Both the position numbers and the translations under genes were made by a program. DNA of 64,000 bases from Styela clava (Eukaryota; Chordata; Ascidiacea; Stolidobranchia; Styelidae): the NCBI RefSeq assembly GCF_964204865.1, contig NC_135252.1:22403383-22467382 (forward strand), given 5' to 3'. Of the stretch, positions 33,426 through 64,000 are shown piece after piece (within the stretch, counting starts at the first letter, position 1; each line of letters starts with the position of its first letter). The notes under the pieces are model-generated. The model did not search any database. It was not told the origin of the DNA and saw only the letters and a list, made by a program, of their open reading frames with translations.

Positions 33426-34025
33426 ATAATAAGTAGCTGGCTCTTTTGTCAAGACAGGTGTTCTTCATTATATTTTATTTTAGGTAAAAACTACAGAAAG
33501 GTTTTATTGGCTCAAAACGGCGATATTGTACATAAAATGCAAAGATAAAAAAAATATGTGTCAAATTTAATATAAATACAAGCCGTTTTGGAATAAAGAA
33601 TCTGTCTAATTGTTCAAAAGTGATATTCACGATTTATGAGTTGAAAGAATTTTTCTGTCGGAAGGGTGTGGAATTTATTTGAATCTAGGATTGAAATAAA
33701 CTCACAAATTTTGTCAGTAAAGAGTATTTAGTAGTGAGTATTTTAACATAATTATTTTGTTCTCTACTATAAGTTTCGTTGTCCAGTTTAAAACTAATTT
33801 TCTTCGCGCGATTGAACAATTTTGATGGAAAATACACTTTTTTGGACTCTTCATTTCGGTGCTGTACATTCCCACAGTGGATACGCGTCTTCATCTTCTA
33901 TTTGAAGGCAGGCGTCGGAGACTTATAATGTATTAGAAATTACAATTTAATTTATTTTATATATATAGGTTAGATGGCAATTCATGGCGATATATTAAGA
34001 CGAGATTCCCCAAATTTCATTAAGT
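33390..34025 (+). repeat. Duplicated block, homologous to 14540-15125
   Basis: Second copy of the block at 14540-15125, same orientation, with scattered substitutions and small indels (for example ATTTTATTTTAGGT in place of ACAGGT). The minus-strand frames inside it (33685-33894, 33995-34192) have no domain. Confidence 0.7.
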
Positions 34026-35057
34026 TTCAACTTGTTGTTCACTCTCCGTAGTAAGGAAACGAAGCATTTGAAGAATCGTCTGTTCCGCAAGACGGTGCCC
34101 AAGATTAGAACACTGGCTAAGTATTTGAATGTCGCACGAAACTGGTTACTTATTCTATGCGCATTAAATGACCACGAGACCGAAAATAGCAAGATATATA
34201 CATTATAGAGGATACTTTTTCAAATAAATAATCATAGTCTAGCTTGTATAACTTGATTGTATGACAGATTTGCATTTTTATTAATACCGGAGCTCACAAC
34301 AAGTTTACTATTTTCACGGCAAAAAAAGCAAACCGAAATGAATGAATAAATGTCAATTTTCAAAAGAAGATGTAGCCTGTCACCAATATTTAATTTTGAA
34401 ATAATGATTTTTTTTGTTTTTTGATGTTAGTATCTTTCTGAAAAACATTCTTTTTTTTAGTAAAATTTTTTCAAATTTCTCATTTCAACAGTTACCTAAA
34501 ACTGCAACTGTCTAAAAAGCATATGTTGCAAAAATTTGACGTTGAATTTTTTATGTGAAGTGATTATTTACCGAAATTAAATTTTCTAGTTATGTGATAC
34601 AATTCGAATCTGACACTATACATTATAATAATACTACTAAGAATTGCCTTAGGTACCTTTCAATTCGATTTACCTCAAACACAGTATATACTGTCACAAT
34701 TCAAAATTCGAAAATAAAAGTTTCATTTGAATAAATCATCAATGGTTGGGTAATCTCATACCTCATTTAAACATATTTCTGTAATTTTTACTTTTCAAAA
34801 CTAATTTGCAGATTTAAGAAAAAATAACATCTAATTAAATTTGAATCTTCAAATTAACTTCACATGAAATTATTCATTATACAGCATTGTAAAATAACGA
34901 TGGAATATCTTATATATCTCATTTAATCAATATTATCAACACTATCTTTGTCTTATGAAACAAACACAACTTCAAAGTTCTGATTCTATAAGTAAAATAT
35001 ATAATTAATGAAAAGTCGATATTTTCACAAAGCTATTCTGATTTATAGAAAAATAAA
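34026..35057. other. Spacer downstream of gene D
   Basis: Very AT-rich. No exon or repeat boundary recognised. It holds the region in which D transcripts should end. Confidence 0.4.
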
Positions 35058-35063
35058 TTTATT
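35058..35063 (-). terminator. Candidate poly(A) signal of gene D
   Basis: AATAAA on the minus strand, about 200 nt past the TAA stop of gene D. Confidence 0.45.
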
Positions 35064-35260
35064 ATGTAATTTTAAATGTACATCTCGTCGTAGTTTAGCA
35101 TAATAGTTGATTTTTGAATGTATATCATCTATAATGCAAAATCTCAAAAAACTAAAAATAAACATATAGGTGTATATAATTGTATTCATTCTGTATTTTT
35201 GAAAACTTTTACTATTTCTGTTATATAAAAATGTTGAGAAAAAAATAAAAATTAATTCGT

Positions 35261-45743
<10,483 letters not shown>

Positions 45744-48700
45744 GTTACCTTTTTAATACCGTTAATTTAAAATCTGCAAAATGAGTACAGTTGGCCATTC
45801 AAAGTTTTTATTTACCTTTTGCAGTTTATATTTCAATGTAAACCGGTTTATTGAATCTTTGCAGCAGGTTAATTTTGAGGCTCATGTTCAATAGACGTGT
45901 AATAATAATTATCTACTACGATAAATTGCATGCTTCTTTTTATAACTTTGTTCAAAATGGCCGTGGTCGTTTATATACAGTTCAAGTTTCTGAAAACTAT
46001 CACGCTTTATTACATATATTGATGTTTTACTATATTAAAGTTTTGCTTCTATTCAGACAGTATAATCCACATTGTTTGATAGTTCGCTTTAACTGTTATA
46101 TATATAGAGCTTCAATGAAATCCGATGATATCTTTGTAGCTTTCGCAGCCAGTGACAGTTATAGCTTTGCTATCTCATAAACACCATGGAGCAATTTGTA
46201 TAAGGCTAGGTATTAAAAGGTATTTCTTATACCAGTACACACACGCTAGTTGCTGGAATGTTTGCTTGAATGAGTTTGCCTGGTAACAAATATTCCATAG
46301 GCAAACACGACTAAAACATTAAACAATATGACGAAAGGTCTAATACTGCCATTTAAACACAGTAAAATCTGAAAGCTACTAAGCTCATATTTCACATAAA
46401 ATATATCTTACGTAATTAATTTGAATTAAATTATGAGCCAAATGTATATATGCCAATATGAGACAATATTTATAGAGTTAATTAATACATATTTATAAAT
46501 TATTATTATATTTCAGTGGGTTCTCAAAAAAGTTTCATAACTATAAATACCATATTTTGCAAAAAACAAACCTTTTCATCCTCAAAACTTACTTTGGAGA
46601 AACAATTTTATGGACATGGGGACTTTCAACAACCCATGCTTTTAAAAATTTGCTATACCAAGGATTAGGTTTGAAATAAATAAAAGTTGTGGATAACTGC
46701 ACATGCAATAGCGTAGCTAACTAAAATCAATTTAGGTCATTATTTAGGTAATTTATTATTCATTTATTACATTGTATACATTAGTATTTAAATAGATAGA
46801 GCTAGCTATTTAAATTTCCAATTAGTAACCGATTCCTGAAACCTTTCTGTTTCTGAGTCTTAATAAAACTACATTCATGTCATTGATGGGAATAAAATGA
46901 CCTTCATGTCATTGTTGTCACAATTTTCAATAGGCCAGGTCATATGTGTAATAGCATGTTATTTCAGCTCCGTGGAATTTCTATGTAAGCACATCTTGAT
47001 ATAAAAATAAAATAATTTATCGTCTCTCCTTGTGTGATATATTGTTTCTGAGACAATATCACGTCATTTACGCTCCATGTAATTATTCATCTGACGCAAA
47101 ACGTCGATATACACTCATTCAGTAACACTACACACCAAAGAGTATGAACACCAAAGACCTATTTTAATCCTTGTAACCTGATGTTCAAACTAGTTTCCAA
47201 ACGAAAAACATATATAAAGAGAGAGAGAGAGATTTATTTTTCGTCAACCAGAAAAAATAATGTAAAAGCAACAATAAAAATATATACAATAACATAGGTA
47301 AAGTTTTTTGGTATAGACTTGGAGGAACGATACGACCATACGGTCATCAGATTCAGCTCTCCCCAAGCGCTTCCTGTCAGCATACTGTTGTTGCCAAATT
47401 CTCAGCAGTGCGTGATCTAAAACTATTTTCTATTTTCAGATTTCGGTATACATACGCAACAAACGCAATAGTGACACTATTAATATAAATATCAGTCTCT
47501 TTCACCCGAAAACAATATAACATTACAGAAAAGTAAGTCTACTTTGTAAGAGTTATCCAATATTCGACCTCAACAGGACTTTATACCAGCAAAAGCATAT
47601 TGAATTCAGATTTAGATGTTGGACTAAAATACGCGAAATATAGAATTCAATATAAAACTTTGCGAGTATTGCAACTAATACTAATTATTTTATTTAGGGA
47701 CTATTACAAACTATTTAAATTGGAAAAATCCGTGAAATAGTTAAACATAGACAAGCCCAATAACTTTATTGCATTTTTTCAAAAAATTTCGTGGTTTCCC
47801 CCAATTGATTGAAGTATTGTATAAGCAAAACCGTGCATAGTAACCTAAATGTATTTAAAATTTTCGCCTCCGAATATTTTAATTGGCATTTTGGCAATTG
47901 GGACTTACTATTGTCAACAAATGTCCTTCAAAACTTCTTACACAATTATGCAATAAAGTAATGAACTAAACCATTTGTAACATATTTTTGTCTAGAGAAT
48001 TTTTATGACAAAATGTGTATATCAGTATTTTATTGAATCTGCTACAATTATTCTATTTTCCTGCTGATCGTTTTTGGAAAACTTTTCTGTTTATTTTCCA
48101 CAAAGACATCAATCTTACATGACATGGTGTTGAATTAAAACATATATATCAACTAACTCGTAGCTCCCTGAATTGTGCAATCTGAAGCAAATATTTTAAC
48201 TAATTGGGAAAGATGAATATTCATCAGAAGCAGGACATTGACACACAATAATTAAGTGAGTCCTCGTAAACTGATACCAATTGCTGTAACAAGCACATAT
48301 ATGGACCGCTTCTTGTCAGAATCTTATATGATAGCCTATTTCTATTTTCTGAATTCATACTCAGTCAGAAATGTATGACGCAAACTGGTTGATGTATTTT
48401 ACAATTCACTGATGGGTAAGCAGTAGGCCACAATATAGGCAAACAATATAAAGCACATGAGTCAATAAACAACGCTTGAATACCGACACTGTTAGAAATA
48501 TTAGTTTATATCAACTGGAAAATATGCAATGAAATATCTTCAAGTTCTCCACTTTGTGTAACCTAATATCAGAAGTCATCACGACTTTATACCAGCAAAG
48601 AACTAATGCATAAAGCAACACAACATTAGGATGAAATACAAATACTAGATATTATTTTAGGGTATGACTTAAAAGACTAGGAACGATACAGTTTGATATA

Positions 48701-49045
48701 AAAATTTGCGAGGGATTGCAACAAATGCTAAATTTACTTACAGTTAAATGTTTCATCAAGAGAACATTGTATTTGAAGCCAAAGAATCAGTGAAAAACTT
48801 AAATAAATAAAACAACGAATTTTGATATTTTCTTTGAATATTCAAACAAAATTTATATAACTATATATAAGAAATAGTGACACATTCTGCAGTTTATATA
48901 AAAATTGTTTTTATAAAAACTGTTTTTACAACAATTTATAGTTTGTTCATATAGCAAATTATCATTCTTATGTAGTAATTGAAATTCATTTGTTTCAAAC
49001 TTGTCGTTGAAGAGCTGACAAATCATCATTAAACCTAGAAGATCA
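45744..49045. other. Spacer between genes E and D
   Basis: This holds the upstream region of D (immediately right of 45743) and the 3' flank of E. A (GA)n run lies at 47218-47232. No other gene was recognised; the frame at 45851-46180 looks like translated AT-rich DNA. No clear three-unit GAAnnTTCnnGAA element was found within about 400 nt of the D start. Confidence 0.45.
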
Positions 49046-49051
49046 TTTATT
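49046..49051 (-). terminator. Possible poly(A) signal of gene E
   Basis: AATAAA on the minus strand, 3 nt past the stop codon of E. This would give an unusually short 3' UTR, so a non-canonical signal further down is possible. Confidence 0.3.
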
Positions 49052-49054
49052 CAA

Positions 49055-56395
<7,341 letters not shown>

Positions 56396-56819
56396 ATCTT
56401 TTATTGAATGGTAATGTATAATATACAGATAAAGAGAAACTACAACAAAAATCAAAAAAATTGAAAACCAATTAAATGTTGCTTTCGTTATAAAGCTTTC
56501 CGGTCAAGAAAAATCACAATTACAAGTCGGTTTGGTAACCTTTGCAATTTACGTAATATTTCCGGGTTATATTCAATAAATATACTCAATTTTGCACACA
56601 TGCTTTTGATCCCATATTGCGCATAAGATTCAAGCTAAACTCGATTCGACTGAAGGGTTTGAGCGTTTCTGTTTGGAGAAGGTAAGTAATAAGAAAAACA
56701 ATAAAAAGACTAACTTTTCACTTTGAAATTTACTGTTTAGATTTGATGGAAGTGGCGTTATACCTAAAGTATTTTATATGGAAAGGTTTGTCAAGGACAT
56801 TACTCAGCTCTTTATTTTT

Positions 56820-59800
56820 TTTTTTGAAGTCAATGTCTAATTCCCATAGTTTTGAGGTTCGATTTCGGCGATGTTAGCGGAACGAAGAACGCGTATACAT
56901 AAAACCAGTATAATGACTTACTATTCAGTAATAACTTTTGGGCTTAGACTGAGTAAAGCTATTTGTTGTCAAGTCAATATTCAATAGGTTTCATGTATCA
57001 AATATAACCAGTATATTGTTGTAGCGTTAACCAAATTATTTAGCATGGGTCGAGCTTAACGTCTCCAATATATTCAGTACATGCTTGGCTATTTAAAGTG
57101 CAACAGGCATATGCAACCAATCTCACAAAAAAATTATCAAAAACTTTTTAAGCTGTGGTCATTGTATGGACATGAGAATAAACGTCTCATTATCTGTAGC
57201 CCATCCTTTCCAAACTCTAATTCAAGTGAGCAATAAGTTACGGAATCACAAAATGCCAATCATGCCTTGAACAAATTTGGATAGCTAGATAAAGAGAGAT
57301 GTTACGACTCTGCACAATATTGTCATTATCATTACCACATTGTCCTTTCATTCTCACAAGGACAGAAGCTAGACAATTAAACAAACGCTAGAAGCCTTCC
57401 GAATAGAATAGAAAGCTTGCAATCAAAAGTTAACAGTAAAATTTATCTTATTTCATTGAAAACTGAAATATGTATCCCGCTAGGTATAAGCACAATCATA
57501 GCTTCTTTAAAAACTAATATTATCGATGCTATTATTACAGAAGGGTCTATTTTTATACAAGTCATATTACATTGTTGTGCAGCTTGACTAACCCACGAAG
57601 TAGACAAATCGAAGCACATTCAAACTGACTTTTGTTATACACTTAAAATAGACGCAAACTTCAAAATTCCAGCAGATTCGTAAATAAGATATACTTGAAG
57701 ACAGTTGTGCATAACAATTCACAATCAAGTAGTATCTTTGTTTGAGTCAGTCTTACATTACATTACCACTCGTTGTCAATAATATACTTTGGTGATTTAT
57801 TGATGGCTTGGTCTAGTATGCACCTTGTTAGTAGAAACCTGATTGTCTTCTAATATCTTATGATCACTACTTAAAATTAACACAAGTTGCACATTTCGTT
57901 TAACGAATCTAATTCCTATTATTCTAGGACCATAGAATTTATTACTACCATCCTTCGTCATATTATTCTGGCAATGTTATAGTATGTGGTTCTACGTTCA
58001 ATACATATTACGGCCGTGGAATTTATGTAAACAATGACCTCTACTAAAGCGAAACGTGCTCCTTGGTCAGTGAGATTTTATTGTAATTTTCACATAAAAT
58101 GAACTCGTTCTGTTTAAAAATCTATCTTTATTTACTCGGTAAATAGATTGTGCTGTGTAATTTATAACTACCTAAGCTCACATATTGTATTCGGCTCGAA
58201 GATTCTAAATTAGTCAGATTATTTAATTTCACCCATGGGCTGTGAATTGAACGCCGTTCTGCGAACTTTTTGATCTATTAAAAGTGAGCTTTGTTCCCTT
58301 TGTGATATAAAATATCTTTATAAAAACGTTACAGAGACAGACGTTGTCATCCGTGACACAAACACATTTACGTAAGCTAAAAGTCACTCAACTTCTGCAT
58401 TCTTTTAAGCCAATTTATCAATTTACGTTCGAAACGCGTATGTACAATACGTACGATGGTGTATACATCCTTGGCCAGCAGAGAATGCGCGTGAATAATA
58501 GTAATTAAAATCCAAATAATATCTCGCCATATCCGATCGTGTATGTTATGGGTGTATTTTTGAACAAGAGGTGATTCAGTCTGATACGGAAGTTTATGAC
58601 GTTCGCGTAGGCAGAAAGAAGCAAGCATAGAATATTTGTTCAAAGTAAGCTATTGTGTAGCTCGGCATATTATTTTGTTGCTGATGTGTTTGGTCGCATG
58701 CAGTTTACTTATAGAAAATGCTTATACCTAACAATTTTCCAGAGAAAAAGATATTAATTTAGAAAGGTTTTAAGAAGAATTGGCGTGCCGTTTACCCAAA
58801 GTTTTATTGTCTACTGCAGGCGCCATGGGCCATGACGATAAATTGCACTAACAGCTTACCTGTGCGAAGCGATTAACGCTTGTAATGAGATTAATAATTA
58901 ATATAATTAAAATTTTGGAACTACTAGAAAAGGCGTGTTAAATAAATGTGCGACCCACGGTTTCAACCAGTTATTTGTATCTGGCCATCCAGTATTATTA
59001 TGGGTTGCCCCCTAATCTACTGTATTTTATTTTATTTAAAAAAATTGATTTGAGTGTAAAATAATCGGATAAGATTGAATTGTTCATAGCATTACCACAC
59101 TACCCAAAAACTAAAATATTCATTGACAAAAAAAAAGGAATTGTCTTGTGAATTTCAAGAGATTATCTTGAATAAATTAAAAAAGATTTAGTAAAAAATT
59201 CAAGTGTAAGTCAAAAATTAAACAAGTATCAAAAACATCAGTTGAAAGGCAAAAAAATCTTTCGTAAAAATCTTTTAAATGTGAAAAGGATGCGTCACCC
59301 TATTGTAAGAGTAGAATAGACAAACATACAACGCAGTTTTATATCTGGTGCTGTCCTTTATATTACACAAAAACTGTATATTTTTATTTTTACAAGCGTG
59401 ATGACACTGTTTTTTGATTATTGTTTCCGTATAGACTCAATATGACACACATAAATGATTTTTGTTATAATTCATAACTCTCACTGATTACTGGCTGTAA
59501 TATGACATTTTCATACATGCATTCTACAGTAACTTTTGTTTGAAGACTAATATTTTCTATTGATATGCTTTATGGTTCTATTTTAATTTTATGTCATGCA
59601 TGTTTAAAATGCAAGGGGTGCTAGACTCTTTGCTCGATTTACTCTGTGAGTACCCGTTGTTTGAGAAATGAACGTGCTCAAAATCCCGTATGGTTGTCTC
59701 TGGTAACGTCAAAACCTTTGCAAACACATTTTATTATTTCTCAATTGCGCTTCTCAGGAATACATGTTAATTTAACAACAAGTGAAAGTATATCATCCAA

Positions 59801-60363
59801 ATATTAAACATTAGCTTTTTGTATAGCATATGTGTAATAGATTATGTATATAAGAAAGACGTATATGCTTAATGTCTAATAGCGTTATCCAATATAAAGT
59901 GAGTTCCAATTAGACAACATCTAAGAAACGTTATAAAAGATCGAATAATATATGGCATTTATGAAATGTCGTTTATTACTCGACGGCGAATAGTCACTAT
60001 ATTTCGGCAATGCGTGTAAAGTAACTGGATGTTTTTAAAAGTACTTATGTAAAGTAATGTGATGTTTACTCATGTTACAGCACAGTATCAGATATTAGTT
60101 TAATGTAGTTGTCTCGGTGTAAAAGGTTTTATACCATTGTTTCAGGTGTTTAAACTTGTCGGGTGAAAAGGTGAAAAGAACCTTTTCGTGATAGGTTTAT
60201 AAGTCGTAGCATTTAGCAATTTTTATGCGTAACAAATATATTTGAAGTAAAAAAAAGTTGGCTTGTAGAAAGGTATATTTTTTATATGAATAATGTTAGC
60301 ATCATTCAAATTTATATGCATTACAGCCTTCGGCTTTAAAAAACCTATGAATTTTTTTGAAAA
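56820..60363 (+). repeat. Upstream half of C/F segmental duplication, F copy
   Basis: Collinear with 15240-19087 upstream of gene C and in the same orientation. It contains an insertion (about 58772-59030) without counterpart in C, and lacks the A-B-A repeat and the second 300-bp unit found in C. The duplication continues into gene F itself. Confidence 0.8.
58830..58990 (+). repeat. Dispersed repeat shared with 4729-4870
   Basis: Contains TGTGCGAAGCGA, GGAACTACTAGAAA and CCAGTTATTTGTA in the same order as the copy at 4729-4870. It is absent at the corresponding place upstream of C. Confidence 0.5.
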
Positions 60364-62986
<2,623 letters not shown>

Positions 62987-63218
62987 TAATTTCTGAATCA
63001 TTCAACAAAAATAGTTGATGACATTTTACTAAAGACAAGAAAAAGAAAATATTGGATATAAACATTATAGAATTCGTTACGGTTCATTTTTTTTCAGTAT
63101 TTTCATTGCTGTTTCGTTATATTTTGTGTTGTTTTTCATATAGTAATTAAGTCAAATACTTACCACTGTTGGTTGAGTAAATATTTATTCACGTTGTCAA
63201 AATTTAGTAACTTTAAAA

Positions 63219-64000
63219 CAGTAGTTCTCAACCTTTTATGGTTCGTGGCCCCCTTCCGGCGACTTTTCGCTATTATGGCCCCCTGTACGTCATTCCAAAA
63301 ACTAAACGTGTTGGATTGTATTGTTTTTACGACTTTCTATGGAATGCAAAAACAAACCACAGAAATGAAAGGCCAAACTTTTTAGTATACAACCAATGGG
63401 AATCTTGCGTTTGGGATTGTCTGACGAGGTTCCTGATATTAGGCACCGTCTTTGATATATCCAGGCGAATGTCACTGTCAACTTTGAGACGGTTTTGATG
63501 CTAACAAGATCAGAAAAAAACAGATTCTCACAAAGAGATTGAACAAGCAGAAACGGATGTCAACGTTTTTTTATCTGTGTATAATTTTTGCCATTTCACT
63601 TTTGCAGTTTAGATGGATGTAATGATTCACTGCTCATTACATGTGAGTAATGCAGGCATTGAACAAATTCTCTGTCAACTCGAGTTACTTTGGTAAAGTC
63701 AACGTAACTGTCGTTCCATTTTCGTATGTTGGGCATTGGGAATTTACATATGGGATTTTGCGTCTATAATGCGATAGCGAAGGTTATCTCGGCGACCTAC
63801 CAGCGAACTATTTTGATTGGTGGATTCCAAATTCCATTATGATCAAACACGCACAAGAAAATAAATACATTAAGTGATCGCAAATAACCTAGTTAGGTGA
63901 TGAAACTGCGGTGAGTACCAGAATGGAGAATTTTAGAAGGAAATTATGCAAACGATGTCGTCTAATGATCAATTATTAGCCTTGGGTCGTGCCCCCCCTT
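63219..64000. mobile_element. hAT-like element in F intron 4, right end outside the window
   Basis: Starts CAGTAGTTCTCAACCTTTTA after CTTTAAAA (63211-63218), followed by GGCCCCCT motifs. Near 63990 a GTGCCCCCCC stretch resembles the inverse of the opening, so the right terminus should lie just past 64000. The matching place in C intron 4 (about 21170-21190) lacks it. Confidence 0.65.

Noticed and set aside
47218..47232. (GA)n run as a possible GAGA-factor site
   Set aside because: It is 1.5 kb upstream of D and 1.8 kb from the end of E, a short simple repeat without promoter context.

Overview
This is nuclear DNA of an animal, AT-rich, with spliced genes (GT-AG introns of about 0.1-3.8 kb) and many short DNA transposons. 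The transposon load and intron-rich Hsp70 genes suggest an invertebrate metazoan, perhaps a basal chordate, but nothing in the window fixes the lineage. There is no prokaryotic gene organisation, rRNA, CRISPR array or convincing intact tRNA.

The window is a cluster of Hsp70-family genes. From left to right: (A) 1762-2800 (+), three exons encoding only the Hsp70 C-terminal lid behind an unfamiliar Ser-rich exon; (B) 11387-12745 (+), a frameshifted relative of A; (C) 19088-28663 (+), a complete 13-exon Hsp70 of 633 aa; (D) 35261-45743 (-), a complete 12-exon Hsp70 of 604 aa; (E) 49055-56395 (-), a complete 12-exon Hsp70 of 600 aa; (F) 60364 onward (+), the first four exons of a close paralog of C, cut by the right edge. 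C and D are convergent, D and E tandem, E and F divergent. The first ten exons of C, D and E have identical lengths and phases (66, 130, 107, 252, 124, 154, 148, 171, 162, 231 nt), and the four exons seen in F match, so all descend from one intron-rich ancestor by local duplication. C and F also share about 3.5-3.8 kb of upstream DNA and form a segmental duplication.

All ATPase motifs are intact in C, D and E, but none ends in the EEVD tail of cytosolic Hsp70 or in a KDEL-type ER signal. D and E have also lost the conserved aromatic residue of the substrate cleft. The cluster therefore looks like a lineage-specific, diverging Hsp70 expansion rather than a set of standard heat-shock genes; no clear three-unit heat-shock element was found near the starts.

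Introns and spacers are full of hAT-type elements, recognised by CAG-type termini (or TAG in two families) and 8-bp target duplications, several perfect. One intron of D holds three hAT-like elements nested inside each other; E carries a 1-kb mariner-like hairpin. Two insertions in F are missing from the matching introns of C, so they post-date the C/F duplication. tRNA-derived SINE-like pieces, fold-back repeats and local duplications fill the remaining spacers.
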